Shown here one piece after another: positions 16,659 through 28,791 of a stretch of 64,000 nucleotides of DNA. Both the position numbers and the translations under genes were made by a program. The DNA is from JALORV01 sp963754065. Its GTDB lineage: Bacteria > Pseudomonadota > Gammaproteobacteria > Burkholderiales > Burkholderiaceae_F. The notes beneath the pieces are model-generated. The model was not told where the DNA came from. It was given only the letters and a program-made list of their open reading frames with translations, and searched no databases. Location of the stretch: the NCBI GenBank assembly GCA_963754065.1, contig CAVWFH010000012.1:31553-95552 (forward strand). The letters run 5' to 3'. Position 1 is the stretch's first letter, and every line of letters begins with the position of its first letter.

Positions 16659-18158
16659 TCAACGGGGAAGCGTAGAAACTCCCATCAGGAATTCGTCTAC
16701 GGCCCGTGCACACTGCCGCCCTTCGCGGATCGCCCACACGACCAGGCTCTGGCCGCGGCGCATATCGCCGGCGGCGAACACCTTGGGCACATTGGTTGCG
16801 TAAGCGCGAATGCCACCCTTGGCGTCTTCGGTCGCCGCGCGCGCGTTGCCGCGGGCGTCCTTCTCGACACCGAACGACTCGAGCACGGAACCAACCGGTG
16901 CCACGAAACCCATCGCGAAGAGGACCAGGTCGGCCGGCAGTTCGAACTCGGACCCGGGGACTTCGGCCATCTTCATTGCACCGGTGACAGGGTCCTTTTG
17001 CCATTCGACGCGCGCCGCCACCAGCGCGCGCACGTTGCCCTTGCCGTCGCTCTCGAAGCGCTTGGTGGTCACCGCCCAGTCGCGCTCGACGCCTTCTTCA
17101 TGCGAGCTGGACGTACGCAGCTTCACGGGCCAATACGGCCACGTGAGTTCCTTGTTCTCCCTGGCCGGCGGTTGCGGCAGCAGTTCGAATTGCGTGACTG
17201 ACTTGGCGCCATGCCGGTTCGACGTGCCCACACAGTCCGAGCCGGTGTCGCCGCCGCCTATGACGACGACATGCTTGCCGGTCGCAAGGATCTGCTCCTT
17301 CACCTTGTCGCCTGCCACGACCTTGTTCTGCTGCGGCAGGAACTCCATCGCGAAGTGCACGCCCTTCAGTTCGCGGCCGGGCACCGGCAGGTCGCGCGAC
17401 TGCTCCGCACCTCCCGACAGCACGACGGCATCGAACTCTCGCAGCAGTTGCTCCGGATCAATCGTTTCCGTCGCCCAGTTGGTGACGCCGCCGTTGAGCT
17501 TGCCCTTGCTGACCAGGACACCGGCGCGGAAGGTGACGCCTTCGGCCTCCATCTGTGCGATGCGCCGGTCGATGTGCGACTTCTCCATCTTGAAGTCGGG
17601 AATGCCGTAACGAAGCAGTCCGCCGATGCGATCGTTCTTCTCGAATACGGTTACGTCGTGACCGGCGCGCGCGAGCTGCTGCGCAGCCGACAACCCTGCC
17701 GGACCGCTGCCGATCACCGCCACCTTGCGGCCGGTCTTCGCCCGTGGCGGCTGGGGCACGACCCATCCTTCTTCCCAGCCCTTGTCGATGATCTTGTGCT
17801 CGATCGACTTGATGCCGACCGGAACGTCCTCGATGTTGAGCGTGCACGCGGCCTCGCACGGCGCGGGGCACACGCGCCCGGTGAACTCGGGGAAGTTGTT
17901 GGTGCTGTGCAGGACGTCGAGCGCGGCCTTCCAGTCACCGCGGTACACGAGATCGTTGAAGTCCGGAATGATGTTGTTGACCGGGCAGCCGTGATTGCAG
18001 AACGGGATGCCGCAGTCCATGCAGCGCGCGCCCTGCACGGTCGCCTGCTCGTCGGTGAGGTGGACGACAAACTCGCGCCAGTGCTGCTTGCGCGACTGGG
18101 GCGCCTCCGCGGCCTCTTCGAGCCGCTGGTACTCCATGAATCCCGTGATCTTTCCCAT
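16659..18158 (-). CDS. gltD: Glutamate synthase small subunit GltD
   Basis: GltD is the NADPH-oxidising iron-sulfur flavoprotein subunit of glutamate synthase and passes electrons to GltB. Over 499 residues it shows N-terminal cluster motifs CMDCGIPFCNHGCPVNN and CPAPCEAAC, a first dinucleotide fold VIGSGPAGLSAAQQLARAGHD, a second VVIGGGDTGSDCVG, and the C-terminal FAAGDMRRGQSLVVWAI. The start MGKITGFMEYQR is standard. It follows the intervening membrane-protein gene by 2 bases, so it is part of the gltB transcript. Confidence 0.97.
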   Translation of the reverse strand: MGKITGFMEYQRLEEAAEAPQSRKQHWREFVVHLTDEQATVQGARCMDCGIPFCNHGCPVNNIIPDFNDLVYRGDWKAALDVLHSTNNFPEFTGRVCPAPCEAACTLNIEDVPVGIKSIEHKIIDKGWEEGWVVPQPPRAKTGRKVAVIGSGPAGLSAAQQLARAGHDVTVFEKNDRIGGLLRYGIPDFKMEKSHIDRRIAQMEAEGVTFRAGVLVSKGKLNGGVTNWATETIDPEQLLREFDAVVLSGGAEQSRDLPVPGRELKGVHFAMEFLPQQNKVVAGDKVKEQILATGKHVVVIGGGDTGSDCVGTSNRHGAKSVTQFELLPQPPARENKELTWPYWPVKLRTSSSHEEGVERDWAVTTKRFESDGKGNVRALVAARVEWQKDPVTGAMKMAEVPGSEFELPADLVLFAMGFVAPVGSVLESFGVEKDARGNARAATEDAKGGIRAYATNVPKVFAAGDMRRGQSLVVWAIREGRQCARAVDEFLMGVSTLPR

Positions 18159-18160
18159 CG

Positions 18161-18583
18161 CTATCTCATTTCGTCGTTACAGTGTTCAGCGCCGGATTGC
18201 GACCGTCGCGTCAGAAACTCGCGCAAGCCGGGTTCGGGAACCGCCGGTGCGCGGTGCAACCAGATCCACGCGAGCGTCGCGTTCAGATGCGCACCCAGTA
18301 CGGCGCCGATCAGGATCGTGCCGCCGAGCCACTCCAGCACGCCCGGCACCGGACCCTGTGTGTGCATCCACATATAGACCGGGACCGACAACGTCGCGAC
18401 GAGGATCATCGCCGGCACGACCCACGGCAAGGCAAGCAGCACGGCCACGGCGGCGACCGCGGTCCGCACGTCCTCCGGCGCCGTGCGCAGATTCCACAGC
18501 AGCAGGGCCAGCGGCACGCTGAGCAGCAGGCCCGGCAGCCAGTCGTGCAGCTTGGTGGGCCACAGCGTGAGTGGCGGGCGCAT
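18161..18583 (-). CDS. Hypothetical membrane protein between gltB and gltD
   Basis: A 140-residue protein I do not recognise. About three to four hydrophobic segments are visible (near residues 15-30, 42-70 and 82-110), with WMHTQGP between them and a basic-polar tail REFLTRRSQSGAEHCNDE in the cytoplasm or periplasm. It begins 9 bases after the gltB stop and ends 2 bases before the gltD start, so it is co-transcribed and probably translationally coupled with both. GltB and GltD form a soluble complex, so a membrane partner is unexpected. It could be an insertion without functional link; no function is claimed. Confidence 0.7.
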   Translation of the reverse strand: MRPPLTLWPTKLHDWLPGLLLSVPLALLLWNLRTAPEDVRTAVAAVAVLLALPWVVPAMILVATLSVPVYMWMHTQGPVPGVLEWLGGTILIGAVLGAHLNATLAWIWLHRAPAVPEPGLREFLTRRSQSGAEHCNDEMR

Positions 18584-18592
18584 GCTGCAACA

Positions 18593-23290
<4,698 letters not shown>

Positions 23291-23384
23291 GTCGAACGTC
23301 CGGCAAAGTAGGCCCGCTTCCGGAAGGGTCACGGTGCATTCGCACTTTACTGCGCGAACACTGCACCGCACAACCGAATCAATA

Positions 23385-23397
23385 GGGGTCTGTCCCC
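23385..23397. repeat. GGGG-TCTGT-CCCC palindrome, RAYT-associated type
   Basis: The sequence AATAGGGGTCTGTCCCCATTT is a perfect 4-bp palindrome with a 5-base loop, between gltB and the transposase-like gene. A partial second copy, AATAGGGGCCAT, lies near 23429. Very similar GGGGTCTG(T/A)CCCC elements accompany IS200-like (Y1) transposase genes in many proteobacterial genomes, so this may be the cognate repeat of the adjacent gene. The link is inference from position and motif. Confidence 0.5.
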
Positions 23398-23441
23398 ATT
23401 TAACTAGACTCGATGGACACTCTCATGAAATAGGGGCCATA

Positions 23442-24152
23442 TCAATTTGCGGGTGCGATGCGCGGCGATTTGGCGGACCGTGGCCTGCCGGCCTGCGATC
23501 GTTCCGGTCGACGCAGACACAAGGGAGCGATCTGCCGAACAAATGCCTTTGAGCCAAGCACCCAGCCACCAGTGAGTGCTCGCTCAACGCGCGTGACCTC
23601 GTCGGACCGAGCGCCCTGGTGCAGGAAACTCCGGTAGGCCGCCTGGCGCTCGAACGGGGTGTTGCCGAGCGCCCAGTAAAGCGGGTGATCCGCCAACGCC
23701 GCATCGGACCAAAGGCCGACATGATGCCGGCAGCTCGACCACCGGTACTCCTCGGGCACTGCAACCAGGCCGGCCCGGACCGGCTGCGACTCGATGTAGC
23801 GCAGTGCGGACATCAGCTCGGCCTCCGGCTCAAGCAGCGCCGCGCGATAGCGGCCGTCAAACAGGCCTCCCTTCTCCGCCCGCCGGTCGTTCACCCAGCG
23901 AACGTATCGGCGTCCGATCGATTGCATCGCCCGGCCGAGCCCGCGCGCATCCGCAGGCGTTGTCAGTAGCCACACCCCTCGCGGCAGCAACGCGTAGCCG
24001 TGCAGGTCCACGCCAGCATCCGCCGTCGCGGCGCGCACTACACCGAGCAGCTGGTTCGCGTCCTCATCGTCGACGACAACGGCTCGCGCTCCGGCGTGCT
24101 GCGCAACGATGTGCGGGTATCCGCCGATCGAAAGTCGCGCGAGTCGCGCCAT
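23442..24152 (-). CDS. Y1/IS200-like transposase relative (RAYT type), HUH motif lost
   Basis: A 236-residue protein with the layout of REP-associated tyrosine transposases: N-terminal PHIVAQH strand, the helix VVVDDEDANQLLGVVR, HGYALLPRGVWLLTTP, then AMQSIGRRYVRWVN and GLFDGRYRAALLEPE, followed by ALRYIESQPVRAGL and WSSCRHHVG. The segment that should hold the metal-binding His-x-His (usually NHVHLL) reads RGVWLL, while the candidate tyrosine in RRYVRWVN remains. Catalysis in the normal way therefore looks impossible. It lies 17 bases upstream of the dgt stop side, in line with gltB, and related genes occupy this site in other betaproteobacteria, suggesting domestication rather than a recent insertion. 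Confidence 0.8.
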   Translation of the reverse strand: MARLARLSIGGYPHIVAQHAGARAVVVDDEDANQLLGVVRAATADAGVDLHGYALLPRGVWLLTTPADARGLGRAMQSIGRRYVRWVNDRRAEKGGLFDGRYRAALLEPEAELMSALRYIESQPVRAGLVAVPEEYRWSSCRHHVGLWSDAALADHPLYWALGNTPFERQAAYRSFLHQGARSDEVTRVERALTGGWVLGSKAFVRQIAPLCLRRPERSQAGRPRSAKSPRIAPAN

Positions 24153-24169
24153 GGCTTGAAGGCGTCGTG

Positions 24170-25306
24170 TCAGCCGTCGCCGACGGCGTACAGACGGCGA
24201 TGTTCGCGGATCGCGTAGCGATCCGTCATCCCGGCCACGTAGTCAGCGATGGCACGCGGCTTGTCCTGGGCGGCGCGCGCCTGATGATCAGCCGGCAGCA
24301 GGCGAGGCTCTTCGTCGAAGGCTTCGAAAAGTTCGCGCACGACCTTCCGTGCCTTGGCCGTCATGCGCATCACCTGATAGTGACGATAGAGGTTGTCGTA
24401 AAGGAAGCGCTTCAGCGTGTCGGCCTCGGCGCGCAGCGCGGTGGAGAACGCGACCAGCGGCCCTGCACGCCGAACATCATCGAGCGACGCCGGTGCAGCG
24501 GCCGCGATGCGCCGCGTGCTTTCGTCAGTCAGATCGACGATCAGTGTGTTGATCATGCGACGCACGGTTTCATGGATCATCCGGCGCTCCGCAATTGCCG
24601 GGAAGTCCGTCCGCACGAGTGCGGCATGGCGCGCGAACAGGGGCACCGACTCGAGCTGCCCGATGTCGAGCAGACCCGATCGCAGGCCGTCGTCGATGTC
24701 GTGATTGTTGTAGGCGATCTCGTCGGCCAGGTTCGCGATCTGCGCTTCCAGGCTGGGCTGGCGCTTCAGCAGGAAACGCTCACCGAGTTCTCCGAGCTTG
24801 CGAGCGTTCTCGAGCGAGCAGTGCTTCAGGATGCCCTCGCGCGATTCGAACGTCAGGTTCAGTCCGTTGAAGGCACCGTAGCGCTCTTCGAGTTCCTCTA
24901 CGACACGAAGCGACTGCAGGTTGTGTTCGAAACCTCCATACGGTCGCATGCATTCGGCCAAGGCGTCCTGGCCGGCGTGCCCGAAAGGAGTGTGACCGAG
25001 GTCGTGCGCCAGCGAGACCGCCTCGACCAGGTCTTCGTTGAGGCAAAGGTTGCGCGCGATGGCACGGCCGATCTGCGCCACCTCGAGTGAATGCGTCAGG
25101 CGCGTGCGGAACAGATCGCCTTCGTGATTGACGAAGACCTGTGTCTTGTATTCCAGCCGACGGAACGCGGTCGAGTGGATGATGCGATCACGGTCGCGCT
25201 GGAAGTCGGTGCGGCCCTTCACGGGTGCCTCGACGTGGCGTCGCCCGCGCGACTGCGCGGGATCGGCCGCGTACGGGGCCAGGCCGTTTGGCAACGCCGC
25301 GTTCAA
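24170..25306 (-). CDS. dgt: Deoxyguanosinetriphosphate triphosphohydrolase-like protein
   Basis: An HD-domain hydrolase of 378 residues that converts dNTPs to nucleosides and triphosphate, in nucleotide-pool control. The metal motif is H...HD: RTRLTHSLEVAQIGRAIARN followed by AHDLGHTPFGHAG. Further marks are GGFEHNLQSLRVVE and LADEIAYNNHDIDDGL. The start is a TTG at 25306 whose bases overlap the aroB stop (TTGA), giving the family-like N-terminus LNAALPNGLAPYA. The same frame is open far upstream, but that part lies antiphase inside aroB. Confidence 0.93.
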   Translation of the reverse strand: MNAALPNGLAPYAADPAQSRGRRHVEAPVKGRTDFQRDRDRIIHSTAFRRLEYKTQVFVNHEGDLFRTRLTHSLEVAQIGRAIARNLCLNEDLVEAVSLAHDLGHTPFGHAGQDALAECMRPYGGFEHNLQSLRVVEELEERYGAFNGLNLTFESREGILKHCSLENARKLGELGERFLLKRQPSLEAQIANLADEIAYNNHDIDDGLRSGLLDIGQLESVPLFARHAALVRTDFPAIAERRMIHETVRRMINTLIVDLTDESTRRIAAAAPASLDDVRRAGPLVAFSTALRAEADTLKRFLYDNLYRHYQVMRMTAKARKVVRELFEAFDEEPRLLPADHQARAAQDKPRAIADYVAGMTDRYAIREHRRLYAVGDG

Positions 25307-26382
25307 GAGAAGCCCCCTGCCGCGAGCGTCTCCCCCAGCGCACTGTCGGGAACCGTGCGCTGCACGGCGTGACCGATGCGATCGAGCAGCACGAAGCGGA
25401 TGCTGCCGGCTTCGGATTTTTTGTCGCCGCGCATCGACTCTGTCGCGGCTCGAGCGGACAGGCCGGCGATGCGCGTCGGCAGTCCGGCGGCTCGCACGGC
25501 GCTTTCCACCGGGGCCAACGCCTCGCGCGGGAGCAGCCCGATGCGGCTCGACAAGTCGGCCGCGAGCACGAGGCCGCACCCGACCGCCTCGCCGTGCAGC
25601 CACTTCGTGTAACCGGTAAGCGCTTCGATCGCATGGCCGAACGTGTGGCCAAGGTTCAGCAGGGCGCGCTCGCCCGATTCGCGCTCGTCGCGCGCGACGA
25701 TGCCGGCCTTGATCTCGCAAGAGCGGGCAATTGCCCGCGTCAGCGCGTCCGGATCGCGCGATCGCAGTGCCGGCAGATCGCTTGACGTGCGCTCGAAGTA
25801 GTCCTGATCGCCCAGCAATCCGTGCTTCAAAACCTCTGCGAGGCCCGCCGACAGTTCGCGGTCCGGCAGCGTCTGCAGCGTCGCGGTGTCGCTGATGACG
25901 AGCTGCGGCTGATGAAACGCGCCGATCAGGTTCTTGCCGCGCACGTGATTGATGCCTGTCTTGCCGCCCACCGAGGAATCGACCTGGGCCAGCAGGGTCG
26001 TCGGCACCTGTACGAAGCGGATGCCGCGCATGTAGATTGCCGCAGCGAATCCTGCGACATCGCCGACCACTCCGCCGCCCAGCGCGACGACCAGGCTCTT
26101 GCGATCCGCCCGACTGTCGACCAGCGCGTCGAGAATCGTCGACACCGACGACCACTGCTTGTGCATCTCGCCGTCCGGCAGAACCACCGTGACAACGCCT
26201 GCGATTGTTTCGAGCGCCTTGCGCAAAGGTTCGGCATACAGCCCGCCGACTGTCGTGCTCGTGACCAGCGCGATGCGCGTCGGCGCGAACGGTGCGATGA
26301 ACTCGGCGGCACGACCCAGCAGGTCGGCACCGATGAGAATGTCGTATTGGCGGCCCGGCAGGCCGACGACCACGCGTTGCAT
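25303..26382 (-). CDS. aroB: 3-dehydroquinate synthase AroB
   Basis: AroB cyclises DAHP to 3-dehydroquinate, the second step of the shikimate pathway, using NAD and zinc. The 359-residue product shows the nucleotide-binding ALGGGVVGDVAGFAAAIYMRG, QVPTTLLAQVDSSVGGKTGIN, and the zinc-ligand regions ELSAGLAEVLKHG and NLGHTFGHAIEAL, with LHGEAVGCG. The ATG at 26382 gives MQRVVVGLPGRQYDI. It lies 55 bases after aroK and is coupled to dgt downstream. Confidence 0.97.
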   Translation of the reverse strand: MQRVVVGLPGRQYDILIGADLLGRAAEFIAPFAPTRIALVTSTTVGGLYAEPLRKALETIAGVVTVVLPDGEMHKQWSSVSTILDALVDSRADRKSLVVALGGGVVGDVAGFAAAIYMRGIRFVQVPTTLLAQVDSSVGGKTGINHVRGKNLIGAFHQPQLVISDTATLQTLPDRELSAGLAEVLKHGLLGDQDYFERTSSDLPALRSRDPDALTRAIARSCEIKAGIVARDERESGERALLNLGHTFGHAIEALTGYTKWLHGEAVGCGLVLAADLSSRIGLLPREALAPVESAVRAAGLPTRIAGLSARAATESMRGDKKSEAGSIRFVLLDRIGHAVQRTVPDSALGETLAAGGFS

Positions 26383-26437
26383 CACGCGATTGTACGAGTG
26401 CGCCTTGCCGACGGAACTCAGCCGGTCTCGGCGGGAA

Positions 26438-27001
26438 TCAACGGCCCGCGACGAGCGCCACAACGGCCGGATGCGTGGTCAGTCGCTCGACCAGTCGTTT
26501 CGGATTGGCGGCCGCCGACTGGAAAGTCAGATGCGCGGTCTCCGCATAGAGCGGCTCGCGCTCGGCCAGCAGGTGTTCGATGCGCTCGCGCGGATTCTCG
26601 GTCTGCAACAGCGGGCGCGCCTTGTCCCGGCGCGTGCGGCGAAACACTTCGTCGGCCGAGGCTCGCAGATAGATCACGAGACCGCGCGCATGCAGTCGCT
26701 GGCGCGTCTGCGCATCGAGCACCGCGCCGCCGCCCGTGGCCAGCACCATGCCCGGGCGCTGGCTCAGTTCGTCGAGCAGCGCAGCCTCGCGTCGCCGGAA
26801 ACCGTCTTCGCCTTCGATCTCGAAGATCGTCGGGATCGACACTCCACTGCGCGCCTCGAGTTCGCGGTCGGCATCGATGAACTCGAAGCCGATCGCCTCG
26901 GCCAGCAGGCGGCCGATGGTCGACTTGCCGGCACCCATCATGCCGATCAGGAAGATAGGTCGCGTTTGCGTGTCATCGACGGAAGCGTAGCCGACCGGCA
27001 A
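26438..27001 (-). CDS. aroK: Shikimate kinase AroK
   Basis: AroK phosphorylates shikimate with ATP. The P-loop is GMMGAGKST, the shikimate-binding region FIDADRELEARSG holds the conserved Asp, and GGGAVLD and the lid RTRRDKARPLL follow. The start is not clear. No ATG lies between the upstream stem-loop and the P-loop in this frame; TTG at 27001 (187 residues) or GTG at 27013 (191 residues) are the options, and neither has a good ribosome-binding site. The GTG lies inside a terminator hairpin, so the TTG is used here. Confidence 0.9.
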   Translation of the reverse strand: MPVGYASVDDTQTRPIFLIGMMGAGKSTIGRLLAEAIGFEFIDADRELEARSGVSIPTIFEIEGEDGFRRREAALLDELSQRPGMVLATGGGAVLDAQTRQRLHARGLVIYLRASADEVFRRTRRDKARPLLQTENPRERIEHLLAEREPLYAETAHLTFQSAAANPKRLVERLTTHPAVVALVAGR

Positions 27002-27002
27002 C

Positions 27003-27038
27003 CCAGAAAACACAAGGGCCGCACGTGGCGGCCCTTGT
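27003..27038 (-). terminator. Rho-independent terminator upstream of aroK
   Basis: An 11-bp perfect inverted repeat (ACAAGGGCCGC and GCGGCCCTTGT) with a 5-base loop is followed on the minus strand by TGTGTTTTC. It ends the Ig-domain gene transcript, 22 bases after that gene's stop. It lies directly before aroK, which would then need its own promoter or read-through. None could be seen with confidence, as the hairpin abuts the aroK start. Confidence 0.8.
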
Positions 27039-27060
27039 ATGGTGCAGCTCAGACGAGTGC

Positions 27061-28748
27061 TCAGTTCGGGTCGGTGCAGACGTGCCGCGACTGCCGAACG
27101 GGCTGACTGCAAAACCTGGGATGTGACGTGTCGTCGACGTCGGCCTTGGCGGCCGAGAATCGGTAGTTGAACGTGGTCGAGCGCTCGGAACCGGCGGTCG
27201 CCGAGCGCGCCTCGATCTGATACTCCGCCCAGAAGTGCGAAGCGTTGACCGTGCCGCACCCGAAGTACGACGAAACCCGGAGCTGTCGGTCACGCCATTG
27301 TTGTCGAGCGTGAACGCTGCGGACTGTCCCGGCCAGAGGATTGCCATCGCATGTTCTGGTTGTTGTCGCCGGTGTCGAGCACGCCGTTGAAGTTCGTGTC
27401 CTCGTTGGCGCACTGGACGGGCGGAGCGATCGGCGCCCAGCCGGACGCCCATGGTGAACGTCATCTGCCCTTGTAGTAGTACAGCGGCAGCAAACGAACC
27501 GAGACCGGTGCGCCGGCAACACCCTGCCCGGCCGCATTGGTGACATAGATGCTGAACAGCTTTTCGTAATCGAGGTTGTTGTTGACCTTCGCGATCTCGT
27601 TGTTCGTCGAGATGCGAACGAAGAGCGGCTGCTGCGAGATCGTCAGCTTCGCCGCCTTTTCGTTGGCGTTGCAGGGCGCGACACCGCCACCGGGCAGCGT
27701 CGCAACGTCGTCAACCGACGCGCAGACCACGATCTGATCGGTTCCGGTCGTTGCAGCGCCCGGCGATGAACCGCGCCGACACCAGACCTCCGGAATTGCT
27801 CAGTACCGGCGCCGTCGTCGTATCGACACTGAGCGTACCGAATGCGTGGCGACGAAGCGATCCGGAAGCGCACGCGGCGCGTTGGCCACCGGGATGCCGA
27901 CTGCCGTACCCGAGGTCGCCGGTGACTCGGACGTCGAGTCTGCGAGAAGTTGGTCTCGCTCCGCCGGAATTCGGTCCGACCACCGACGGGTTGGCCTGCA
28001 CCGTCAGATCCTTGATCACGATGCCAGCCGGCTCAGGATCGGCGGCAGCGCAGTGCTGCCCGCCTTGACTGGCAACTGTCGCGGTGGCATTTGCACCGGT
28101 ACCGCGTCACGGTGACGTCGGCCGTCACACCGGTGAGTGTCACCTTGGCGAGCCCGGCGCTGTCCGTCGTCGCTACGGCCGACGACAAGGTTCCGCCGGT
28201 CGTCGCGAACGACACGACAACTCCACCGAGCGGCACCTTGGCCGCATCGATCACCGACGCGGAGATTTCGACCGGAGTTGTCGCGGTGATGGCGGTCGGC
28301 GGCGAGGCGGTCAGCGTGATCGTCGTGCCGGTGACCGAGACGCCGGCCTGCACCGGTTACGGTGCCACTGGTCGCACGGATCGTCACGTCGCGATTGCCG
28401 CGATCCGAGCCCAATCCGAACGTCGCCGTCATGCGGCCGGCCGAATCGGTCGTCGTCGATGTGCTGTTGATGATTCCGGATGTGGCGCTAAGTTGCACGG
28501 GAATGTCGGCGAGCGCGCGGCGGTTCGCATCGACCGCAGTGATCGTCACCTGCGTCGACTGGTTCGCCTTGGCCTCGAGCGTCGGCGTCGCCACCGTGAC
28601 CTCGAGCGCGGCAGAGGGCGGTGGTTCCCGTCGTCGGTGTGGTCGGATCCGGACCCGGCGCCAGATCGCCGCCACAGGCGAGCATCGTTACGCTGGCCGC
28701 AAAGGCGATCGCAGCTGAAAAAGTACGCAGGTAGCCATTCTTCGACAC
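27061..28748 (-). pseudogene. Ig-like-domain lipoprotein gene broken by many small indels
   Basis: One long surface lipoprotein can be read by switching frames. It starts at GTG 28748 after GAGGGG, with a signal sequence and lipobox MLAC. Next come two or more bacterial Ig-like (Big_1 type) domains marked by TTTDSAGRMTATF and TTDSAGLAKVTLTG, then IVIKDLTVQANPSVV and TISQQPLFVRISTNNEIAKV, then a calcium-loop-like EDTNFNGVLDTGDN, and finally the end at the TGA at 27061. Joining the pieces needs about eight +1 and four -1 shifts, e.g. near 28610, 28340, 28100, 27765 and 27465. Segments between shifts contain no stops. It sits between pilQ and aroK, where no gene is usual. True decay and local sequence error are both possible. 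Confidence 0.75.
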
Positions 28749-28791
28749 GTTCTTCCCCTCTTTGCTTCGTACAACCACGGTCACCTTCCGC

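Noticed and set aside
25307..26155. Long minus-strand frame continuous with dgt, suggesting a 661-residue fusion protein
   Set aside because: The extra 283 codons lie antiphase inside aroB and give Arg/Gly/His-rich sequence without family similarity; dgt starts at the TTG overlapping the aroB stop.
26003..26880. Plus-strand frames opposite aroB and aroK
   Set aside because: Same cause: shadows of high-GC third positions on the coding strand.
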